Below are positions 22,817 through 32,070 of a stretch of 64,000 nucleotides of DNA, piece by piece; the stretch's first letter is position 1, and every line of letters begins with the position of its first letter. The DNA comes from Perkinsus olseni (taxonomy: Eukaryota; Perkinsozoa; Perkinsida; Perkinsidae), in the NCBI GenBank assembly GCA_013115135.1, contig JABANP010000060.1, positions 1 to 64,000 of the forward strand, read 5' to 3'. Position numbers and translations under genes: made by a program. The notes below the pieces were generated by a model. That model saw only the letters and a program-made list of their open reading frames with translations, had not been told where the DNA came from and did no database searches.

Positions 22817-25686
22817 CGGAAATCAGCTCGTATCAGTCCAAGGGATGGTGGAAAGAGGTCTCTCCAGCAGACCTACCTCAAGGAGCCCCAACTGCTGTAT
22901 GTTTTCCTATTCGTCAACCCGGCCATAGTACGCCGGTGAGACCGGTGATAGATCTACGATCCTTTAATAATGCTCTCGGTATACCTTCGAGTTACTCCGG
23001 TCCCAGCACTGCTGAAGTGCTTGGTTCTCTGCGCTCTCATTTCAGTGTCGGTGATGAACTGATGGTGTTGGATCTATCAAAATGTTACTATCGTTTCAGA
23101 ACGGTAGACCCGTTCTATGTAAGGACGGGTAATAAAATTTTCCAATGTCGGAGAATGCTGTTTGGTATCAATTGCGGCCCGGGAGCATTGCAGGAAGCAA
23201 CCCATCACTTTGATGAAGTACTTCTGAAATGTTCTTCGCGTTCTGCATTGAAATACCATGCTTGGTACTATGATGATCTCTCTCTGGTAGGCCAACATCT
23301 CTCTCAACATGCTGAATACATCTCATCGTTCGCTCGAGTCTTAGGATGGGACTTTCCCTCTTCTAAGCGTTCTCTTCTTCATCATGATCACGGCCCTACT
23401 TCTTGGGTGCAGCATCTCGGTTATCTTATTCGTCTGGGAGAAGATGGTAATCTTGAGTACCGATGTCAAGTAAAACCTCTACCAGAAGTCGACAGTGACC
23501 ATATTACGAAACGTATTGCCTACTCCATCGCTGGTCACTTCACGGATTTACTGAAACTCCATCCTGAGTGCAGGAGCCTCTGTGATGCTATCCGCTCTTA
23601 TGCTGGAAAATTGGAAAAGTGGGACGCTGTTATCACAGACTCGTCTGTTCGTTCCTACTTGTTATCTCTCATTGATGCTCTAAAGGCCTTCTTGCCCAAG
23701 TGCTCTTGTATTCATACTGCTTCCTTCAACAGTACTCGTGTAAGGCTATTTTCAGATGCATCAGCAACAGCTTCCGGCTACTCTATCTTGGTTGGTGAAG
23801 TCCCTCTGGAAGAAGTCTCTCGTACCTGGTCACAGCGAGAGTCTATCTGGCATATTAATAGGAAGGAGGCGAGGAGTCTCGCCGAGGCTCTCAGTGCACT
23901 GGTAACATGGCATGAAGAACGACGACTTCCTATTTCTTCTATCGAGGCCTATGTGGATAGTAGCACGGTGTATCGGTGGTGTAAAGGTTCGCCGTTAACT
24001 ATCAAGACCAAAACCGTTGAACGCCAAGCTATTAATCGGCTGCTCAATGCTATACGAGAGCATGTCGAATATTTTGCTGAGAATGGCGTCAAGTTCCAAC
24101 TGAAGCTCATCACTAGTGAGGAGAACACCAGAGCTGACTACCTCAGCAGACAAGCTTGGATTCCCCTCTCTCCCTCTCCAACAAGCCCACCGGTTCTACA
24201 ACTTTTGGGTGCTATATCGGCACCGCCGCAATCTACTTCTACTCCAATTTGCAACTATCAGAATGACCCAGATCTACAAGCCCTTTTTCAGTCAGTCCGT
24301 GACCATCGGCCTCTGTCTACCGCCATTTCTCCTCAGTACCGACGCTGTTACAAGCAGCTCTCTGTTCAGAACAACTCCTTATACCGGTTCTATATTCCTC
24401 TCGATGTTGGACATCCGGTGACGGTCTCCATTCCGGCGAGAAAAGTACGAGGTCGACTAATTGCTGACATTCATAAGGAGTTCAACCATGCGGGTGTCCC
24501 CAAGATTCGAGAAGAATTGTCAAAGCACTACTACTGGCCTGGCATGGATCGTGACATTGGCTCCTACATCTCTACTTGTGAAATCTGCTTGCAAGTGAAG
24601 CCCAACACTGGCAAGTCCTATAAGCACACTGGTTCTCTCACGAAGTCCCTCACCAAGCCTATGGAACGCCTCTACTTTGACGTTACTCATCCTCATTCTC
24701 TTCTTGGACCGGTGCTTACTATTATCGATGGTTTTTCACGCTATGCCTTTGCTTTCGAACTCGTTTCGGGCGAGAACACCAACAGTGTTATCAAGGTCTT
24801 CACCTTCTACTTCTCCTTATACCCTCTACCACAAGAAGTTTTTTGCGATAACTCTGCAGTATTTAAATCTGCTCGACTACAACGATATTTCACTGAAAGA
24901 AATGTCAGATTAAGGTATTCTATACCTAATCAACCGGAGACTAATGGAGTTGTTGAGAGATTCCATCGACTGCTACGCCAATCTATCCTTTGTTTACAAC
25001 TGCAGTATCAACAGCATCATTCACAACAAGTTAATCATCGCCTAGTGGTATCATGGTTGGCGCGGGCAGTCCACGTTCACAACTCTATATCCCATTCGGT
25101 CAGTCATCGCAGTCCTGCTTCTCTCTTCTTCGGCAATTCGTTGGTATGGAATTCAGTAAACGAAGCCAAGCAGAAGGATGCCTTCAACAGCGAGGACAAC
25201 AACAGGTTACCTTTCTCTGTTGGCGACTTGGTGCTGAAGAAGGTCAAGTACACTGCCTTTCCGCAAACAACTCCACTCTTTGGGGCAAAGCGTTTTGTGA
25301 TATCAAAGATTCTCTCTCCATCGCGGATAGAGATCGTTTCTCTCGATGACAACAACGAAGCTAAGGTTGTTCATCCGTCCCAAGTTCGTCTACTCCCCCC
25401 AAGTGCAGATATAGATGACAATGGTACGGTAGCAAGGAAGAAGACTACTGATAGCTCAGCTATCAGCTATCATAGCTGTAATACTATTGATGTTCCTTGT
25501 TATCAGTGTGATCTCAATGATGATACTATATCTGACCACCATTCATCTTCTAGTTCAGACTCTTCTATGGTTGAGAGTATGAGCTTTACCAGTCTCGATA
25601 GTATAGAAGATGAACCCCCCATTCTCCGTCGTTCGTCCCGTATTCCAAAGCCAGTCGTTAGATTAGATCCGTCTAATTATCCCTGA
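22817..25686 (+). pseudogene. Retrotransposon pol: reverse transcriptase, RNase H, integrase (3' part of split gene)
   Basis: The coding part begins at 22817, just after the nested element (an ATG at 22798 lies inside that element's terminal repeat and is fortuitous). It encodes about 956 residues. Reverse transcriptase: PVRPVIDLRSFNNALG, VLDLSKCYYRF, LFGINCGPGALQ and the active-site YYDD (about 23265-23280). Ribonuclease H: LFSDAS, NRKEARSL, YVDSSTV, NTRADYLSR. Integrase: an HHCC zinc domain (HKEFNHAG ... CEICLQVK), then the DDE core with YFDVTHP, FCDNSAVF and NGVVERFH. A proline-rich C-terminus ends in TGA at 25684-25686. Domain order is that of Ty3/gypsy. All catalytic residues are present, so only the split and the protease shift disable it. 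Confidence 0.95.
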
Positions 25687-25692
25687 CTTTTT

Positions 25693-25702
25693 GAGAGGGG
25701 GG
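25693..25702 (+). promoter_or_regulatory. Polypurine tract
   Basis: GAGAGGGGGG ends two bases before the 3' LTR, the expected position for second-strand priming. Confidence 0.8.
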
Positions 25703-25704
25703 CA

Positions 25705-25854
25705 TGTAAAGGGGACAATTATTGTGTACCACTAAGATCTGCTCTATCGATCATTCAGCGTAGCGTAGCTATGTAACACTATTGATCCGTTTAGGATTAA
25801 ATAAGTATATCACTTCCTATCATACTATCAAGGTTGAGTTGGCACCAATCTACA
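25705..25854 (+). repeat. 3' LTR (150 bp)
   Basis: Identical to 17750-17899. Followed directly by the ATAT target duplication. Confidence 0.97.
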
Positions 25855-26140
25855 ATATCGTCTGTAAGGGCAGTTACCCGAGGATCGAGTTGGAAGCTTA
25901 AGCAAGCGGTCACAGCAAGGTATCCAAGTAACGTCGAGCTTTGGTATCCTCTGTCGAGAAGTACTTCAAGCACTCCTTGGTGGTGGACGGCGAGGACGAC
26001 ATCGTTGGTCATATATTTGTTGCTGCCTCATTCTTGGATCCTCGACACACTACTACTGAGTCTACTGTCGATGGTAAAGCGCAGGCTGCGCTGCGCAGCG
26101 TAGGGGCCGTGGTGGAGTATTACGGTAGATACCGATGATC
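25855..26140 (+). pseudogene. Decayed hAT-like transposase fragment, 3' side
   Basis: Continues the relic that ends at 17749. A plus-strand stretch at about 25941-26138 includes AASFLDPRHTTTES, resembling the conserved LDPR segment in the C-terminal half of hAT transposases. Too short and disrupted to be functional. From 26140 to about 26780 I see no gene; 26370-26400 is a perfect 15-bp inverted repeat with a one-base spacer. Confidence 0.45.
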
Positions 26141-26369
26141 GATAATCGATGATTCTTGCTAAGGGGTTTGCAGCGACGGAGCCTGACTACATCTGATGAA
26201 ACCCCGACCATCCTGTCGGAGAAACTCCAGGTTTGTGCAGATAAGCTGAGGTGTCACAGGCGTCGATGTGACTTCGTAGAGTATATGAGAGCACTCGAGA
26301 CGAGTGATATTCTAATTCTAAGGAACGTGGCCATGCTCTTGTCTTAGATGCAAGCCTCTTCCGGAAGTG

Positions 26370-26400
26370 CCGAAGAGGCTTTCACTGAAAGCCTCTTCGG
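26370..26400. repeat. Perfect inverted repeat, 15-bp arms, 1-base spacer
   Basis: Arms 26370-26384 and 26386-26400 (CCGAAGAGGCTTTCA and its complement) flank C26385. Confidence 0.95.
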
Positions 26401-27165
26401 TTTTCCCAAGAGGGGTAACCCCTCTCTTGAAAGCCTTTCAGCCTAGTTGTGTCAATGAGCAGGGGGAAACGCTCTCGTTTAGCTGCGTGCAGCAACCGTG
26501 CACTGGTGCTTTTGCGCAACCGTTAACATCCCTATCGCAATCATCTTCGACTTCCGTACATTTATTAATGTATCTTCTCCAAACGTGAATGGAACCATTG
26601 GCTCCGAGCCAAGTTGAGTAGGTTGGGTATCGGATGGGCGGTATTTTGTCGGGACTTAATGTGTGTCTTATGGGTGAGTAGGTTAGGAGTTCATGCTCGT
26701 ATTCGCGAGGCCGGGGGTTCCTTTCCTCCGGTAAACATTTGCGTGTCGTCAGTTTCACGACGAACCACTATGGGACAAATGAATTTTTTTCGAAAAGATC
26801 GTGGCCGAATAGATCACCACGAGCATATCTTTGGATCAACCGCCCATGCACGAAATAATCGTGTACGAAACCGGTTATGGATGAAAAAAATGTGACCGAA
26901 ACATACACTTTTTCGATGAACAAAAAGATTATGAATGAACCGAAATTCGTACGAAACAATCTTGGATCGAAGCTACAGTGGACCAATCGATCATGGACGA
27001 ATCGCGGTACAGTGTACCGGGTACACCACTATCATCATGGATCATTACGCTATATCCCGTTTCTTATCGCGAATACAGACCGCGGCTGGGAGGCAGTGAC
27101 GCAGGCTGCGTCACGCAGCTATCATGGCTGACCTGGATATACTCCTTCACGGTGAGGATCATATC

Positions 27166-27446
27166 GTACAGTTGCAACTCGTAGAGTTACAGTTCGATTC
27201 GCCTTATTACGCACAGTTTCATTTCGTACAGTTTAAACTCACACAGTCTCATCAGATACACCCTCAACTCATCTTGTTACACTCCGTACAGTGTCATTTT
27301 GTACAATGGCTTTTGGTACAGTGTCCACCAGTACGAGTGATAACTGTACCAGAAGATACTGTACGAGGAGCAACTGTACTGAAAGCCACTGTACGAGCGG
27401 CGACTGTACCAAAAGGAACTGTACGAGGAGCAACTGTATCAGCTGA
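27166..27446. repeat. Head-to-head degenerate tandem arrays (GTACAGT / ACTGTAC)
   Basis: From 27166 to about 27330 the word GTACAGT (or ACAGT) recurs about every 16 bases. From about 27340 to 27446 its complement ACTGTAC recurs every 15-16 bases. The arrays face each other and form a long imperfect palindrome. An open frame through the right half merely translates the 15-base unit. Role unknown. Confidence 0.8.
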
Positions 27447-27564
27447 TAAGAGACGAGAATTGGATGTACTAATGTATTGTGTACCAGTTTGACTACAAAT
27501 GTTCTGTTCTGGAACCAAACGTTGAACGATTGACTGGAACGTTGAGTTCTGGAATCAGTCGGTT

Positions 27565-28280
27565 GGATTGTTTCGACAGCGGGTGACGAGGCCTGGGAGA
27601 CCTTCCCGGACTCTCAAGCAGTACTCAAGATCCAGTCGTCTCGAGCATTCTGGATGCTGCATCCACGGCCCGGTGGGATAAGGCGAGACAGATCTATCTG
27701 TCCTTGTCCGAAATCCCTGGTAGGGTATCCCTTCGATGGGTACCGGGGCACAGTTCCATCAGTGCCAACGAACGGGCCGAAGAGCTGGCAGCCAAGGGTG
27801 CCTCCATGAGGGAAGTCTCTGCGGAGACGGAAATCAGTGTGAGGACCCTTCGGCGGTATCAAGGGGAAGCTGGCCGTCTGTCACTGTGCAAGTGGTGGTC
27901 GGACAAGAGAGCCAGCCTGGGCACTTCTGTAGACGACTTCTTTTACTGCGCTTCACACGCTCGTTTGTGGATCCGCGGGGAAGTCACGGCAGCTAGCAGT
28001 GCCGTCGTATTCGGAAAGGCCCCAACCCCAGCCCATCTCTATAGATGCGGGGACCCCGCAGCGGGGTGGTCAACTCGCCAGAGTGTGACTGTGGGGCGCC
28101 GATGGGCAGCACGCGGGCCGCGTGTTCCCCACGGCACCGTCGCGGTAGTGCCGCGACGGTAGTGTCACGCGGCACCTGGAGTTCGCTCCTGGAGCAGGCT
28201 AGGAAGAAGGTCAAGGGTGGTGTCTCTTACCATTTATATGAATTAGTTGTTGATTTGAAGCGACGCAAGTCCTTCAATCA
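27565..28280 (+). pseudogene. LINE ORF2 relic: ribonuclease H domain and zinc-finger tail
   Basis: DSQAVLK (about 27616-27636) is the second conserved block of a LINE-type RNase H. In the next frame follow ARWDKARQIYLSL and LRWVPGHSSISANERAEELA (about 27690-27800), the third block. Further on, PECDCGAPMGSTR (about 28070-28110) matches the cysteine-rich tail usual after RNase H in I/Tad-type elements. At least two frame changes show that it is dead. A 12-bp inverted repeat with a one-base spacer (28136-28160, one mismatch) interrupts the tail. Confidence 0.75.
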
Positions 28281-28289
28281 ACTTTTTTG

Positions 28290-31100
28290 GGGCCCTCATG
28301 CAGTATCTCGGTGCTCGCAGGGGCTTATTGTAGTGCGGAGCAGGCAAAACTTTTGGTTTTCCGCCTCTGCTTTGTACGAGGCCCACCATTGAATATTTGC
28401 TGTAAAAAAATAATTAACAATAGCTGGAGCAAACGTCGGAGGACTGGCGACTGAGACGGTGAACGCTAGCATTGGGGAAGATGCGGAAGAATTCGGTCGA
28501 GGCCTTCAAGCAGGAAGACGTGATGACCAATTCATGTATTGGCAATATATATGTATTGGCATGTATTGGGTTGAGTGTCCGTGACGAACCGCTGGTTCGA
28601 GGGGGCAGCGCACGGCGCGCGCCTCAGTTTGTCAGCATATAACCGTCAGCGGTTTCATTTTCAGGGGGCCCTAAGCTGAGTTTTTTGTATGTGAGGGAAA
28701 CTCTAATACGATTTAACTCATTTGCTTCCACTGTGGGATTCCTCCTACGTGGCATTGATCTCTGCAACCCAACCTTCCAACTACTACACGGTGTACACAC
28801 CTGACTTCGAGTTCCAAGTTGGAACTTCCAAGTACTGAGATCGAGGCCCGCCAGAACTACTGTGACATCAAGAACCACTCCGACTTGTCTACATCGACTT
28901 CCCCCCTCCTTCGGTTCTCCTACCACCCGGATAGTATCGGGCCGATACTTCACACCGTGTGTATGCGTGCTATAAAATTGTGCGCGCTGTCCCCGCCGCG
29001 CCGAGGTCAATCACGTCCGTTCACCCATAGGACATAGGGATGTTGGTGAACTGGAATTTACTTTACGAGGCGCTCCTTCAGAGGTATCGAACTTGGGCTC
29101 GAACGTAGGATTCACATGAAGCATACTGGCAGGGCTCGAGGTCACTGCAAAATCTGTCCCCTATGAAGCATTGTAGTTTGTAGATTAGAAGTTAGGCTTG
29201 GGTTCTGGATTGGGTGTGCCTGGCGCACTGCGCCGCGACTCCGCGTGGTTGATCATCAAACTTTGATGCGCGCCACGAAGATTGCGCGCCATCGGAGTGA
29301 ACCAGCCTTGCGGAAAAGGATCTCTCGGAGAGATCCTTTTCCGGAGAGATTCTCTCCTGTTTTCCGCCTGAATCGGGGCCCTGGATCTGTTCAGGATCCA
29401 TCTCAGACAGATTTTGTGAAGAGAGGTTGGTGGAGGCATAACATGGGATCGTTCGTGAGTTTCACGATCGATCTGCCGAGTAGCCTGAATCTGGAAATAA
29501 CCATTCAGCAGAACCCTTCTGAGTCGGAAGGGAATTCACAGGGATTGACCGCACAGGCGTCAGAAGTTCTGACGCCTGGAGGACTAGGGGGAAAGTGTTG
29601 CCAACACTTTTGTTCACGATGCCAAAACTTTTTTAGCGCGTGCCTCTTGCCCCAAATTCGTTCTTCCGCCTTTACCCACCTAACAGCTCGGGTTTCTGGT
29701 TCCCTTGGGAGCAGCTTGGCCTTGGATAACAGTTCGGATTTCTGGTTGCCCTGTCGGGTTTGGGGTGGGGTTTCGGGTTACCCTTTTTCGGCTCTTACCC
29801 GCAGTCCTTCGTTTCTTTCTTTGTCCTACGAATTAGTTTTAACCTGCAGTTGAGATTGGACTCAGCAAATTGCTGACAGCAATGCAGTTTTACTTGTGCT
29901 TAGAGTCAGTTAGTTACTAACTTTTAGTAAGATGGCCTTACTTACGCCCTCTTCGAACTTTGGAAGGGATTTGTGACATCACTGATTAGTTTATTGACTA
30001 CTGCAGGAGATTTGTGACATCCGCGACAAACTTAGGGCACCCGAGAGGAACCTTCCAACACCTTATGTTGCGTTGAACAACGCCCTATGTTGTCGCCCTC
30101 TGCGATTCTGCCGACGAATTTTCGCGATTTTTCGGCGTTTGGTTCGATATTTCGGGGCTGAAACTTGCGAGATGCAGCCGAAAACGGGGTTATGTTAAGC
30201 TCGACCAGAGCTTCCCATTGGTGTGCGTTACAACTCTCGACTCGTTCGTCCCAAAAATTCGTGAGGGGTGGGCCCTTTTTAAGACGACACCCTGTGGCAG
30301 AGGCCGGCTCGATTATCGGAATGGTTTCTCAACGGCCGTCGTTCCCGTCGGAAAGTCCCGGACGGGGAGAACGGTACTCCGTCGATGTCATGTATTTGCG
30401 AGCTAATCGCATAGTCGAGCTCGGATTGATCGGTTACTGTCAAGAACCCGTCCCCATGCCATAACGTTGGCCATTCTCAGTAACTTGCTGAGAGGATCAG
30501 AAACGTCTTGTAGCTGAGATTCTCAGCCTCAGGTGAAATTGGTATAACCCGGAGATGGCGGAGGGTCATGTATGCGAAACTTGCAACATTCGGTTGAATC
30601 ATGGAGCCTGTAAATTAGTGTCCATTTCGATTCTATCCGGCGAGTGTTGCGTTATCACGAGTGATGAGTTGGCACTGGGAGGGATCCGCAAATAGGACAG
30701 CTAACAAGTTCAGAACGGTTGTGACGAGGAAACGGCACAAGAGTCTTACTAGAATATTGTGGGGGACCTGCGGGATGGGTTGAAGCAGTTGAGATGAAAT
30801 ATCTTTCTCTTCTTCACTTCTGCTGATGGTATTCGTCCGTCTACGAGAAAGATTAGGAGAGTATAAAAGATGGGCGCTAGGGCAAAAGCGGCTGAGGCAA
30901 AAGGAAGCTGAATTTGATACCATTACTAAGGAATGTAGTACATGGGAAGCTGCGGCCAGTTTACGGCTGTCGGTGAGTAAAAGAAATTTTCGGCATTTGG
31001 TTCTTCGGTTGAGCTGAGATTTTGTGAAGGTGCACGTTCCACAAGAGTGTTTGCTGCGGAAGCTTGTGGTAATTCACCGCCGAATTTTGCGAGACTGATG
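28290..31100. other. No supportable gene
   Basis: Frames here are short, lack splice context and resemble nothing I know. Contents noted: a perfect 16-bp inverted repeat with a one-base spacer at 29311-29343, and a stretch near 30536-30640 that recurs around 6303-6410. Confidence 0.6.
29311..29343. repeat. Perfect inverted repeat, 16-bp arms, 1-base spacer
   Basis: Arms 29311-29326 and 29328-29343 (CGGAAAAGGATCTCTC and its complement) flank G29327. Confidence 0.95.
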
Positions 31101-31117
31101 TTATTTTCTTAGTGGCA

Positions 31118-31384
31118 AAATGTCTCGCACTCAAGGGGATACACCGGAAATTTTTCTTCGCGCCATTCCACTAGCTCGCATGGACGCTGGAATTCGCCGT
31201 GCGGGATTGATATTTGTGATCAGGCAGTCGAAGTTGCGGGTCAGAGGCTGCCCGTGAGGTTGTTGAAGCTGTTTGTCGGGCTTACAACAGAGAGGTTTGC
31301 CCTGACTACACGGATGACCAGATCTACACAGCCCGAGAGAAGTGGGCGGAAATACTGCATACCATGCACAAGCATGGCAAATAA
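31118..31384 (+). CDS. Candidate exons of an unrecognised plus-strand gene
   Basis: A possible start at 31118 opens MSRTQGDTPEIFLRAIPL. After an acceptor-like AG near 31225, a second coding-like stretch contains EAAREVVEAV, CRAYNREVCPDYTDDQ and AREKWAEILHTMHKHGK, ending in TAA at 31382-31384. Composition and helix-like periodicity look protein-coding, but I recognise no family and the exon joining is unproven. It could be an independent small gene or the 5' end of the phospholipase-D-like gene that follows. Confidence 0.35.
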
Positions 31385-32070
31385 TCGAGTGGCAACGACG
31401 TTCAGGTGAGATCTCGCTTCGTCATCTCGTCAACGCATTGGGGCAGCCCTACGCGGGCAGATCGGCATTTTGCATCGACATGTGCGTGTCTTCTCGTGCA
31501 CGAGCCTGGCTGTGTGAATTGGTCTGGGTGGTCGATAGACTGTCTCTCATAAGTTCCCTGGACCGTATTTTACGCGTGAAATTCAAGCGCTCCTGAAATT
31601 CAGGAGAGGCAGCAGTCTGTTGGACACACTTGTAATGAGTCCCGTGTGACTGTGTATGAAGCCCTGGTATCCGGAGCATGCTGCTTGACAGCGTGTGAGA
31701 ATCTTCTGTATCGTCAGCATTACTACGGCTGTTGCTCTGGCATTGGATGCATGCAAAGTTTTAAAATTCAAGCAGTACCACATTTCTCGTCATTCATTAC
31801 TCTAACTCGCTGACTCTGGTGTGGCGAGTGTACCATGTACAGTACGAGGTATAAGGAAACCTTTAGTCTTCCCTGACTCGTTCCATACCAACCGATTGGT
31901 ACATGGTATAATCGCCACGTCTCTCAGCATAAAGAGCGCTTCTGGCCGCCATCACGCCGATAATACACAATAGTGGTCCTAAAGAACTCTTCCAGTTGCC
32001 AGCTGCTGTCGTCCAGTAGCATGCCAGCTTTGTGTGTGAAGGGTCGCCCTCACCATTACCTCTACTGTAG

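Larger units (their letters stand above)
17750..25854 (+). mobile_element. Ty3/gypsy-order LTR retrotransposon with a nested insertion
   Basis: The element has 150-bp LTRs identical base for base (17750-17899, 25705-25854) with TG...CA ends. It is flanked by a 4-bp duplication ATAT (17746-17749 and 25855-25858). After the 5' LTR comes a tRNA primer-binding site, then gag, protease, reverse transcriptase, ribonuclease H and integrase in that order, then a polypurine tract and the 3' LTR. LTR identity implies recent insertion. It is nevertheless non-autonomous now: the protease frame is shifted near 19165-19190, and pol is split by a 3.2-kb element (19638-22816). Without that element and its duplicated target it would be 4915 bp. 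It landed in the hAT-like relic. Confidence 0.95.

Noticed and set aside
27124..27492. A 122-residue frame with repeated TVRGATV units
   Set aside because: It only translates the 15-base tandem unit; no start context, no splice signals, no homology.
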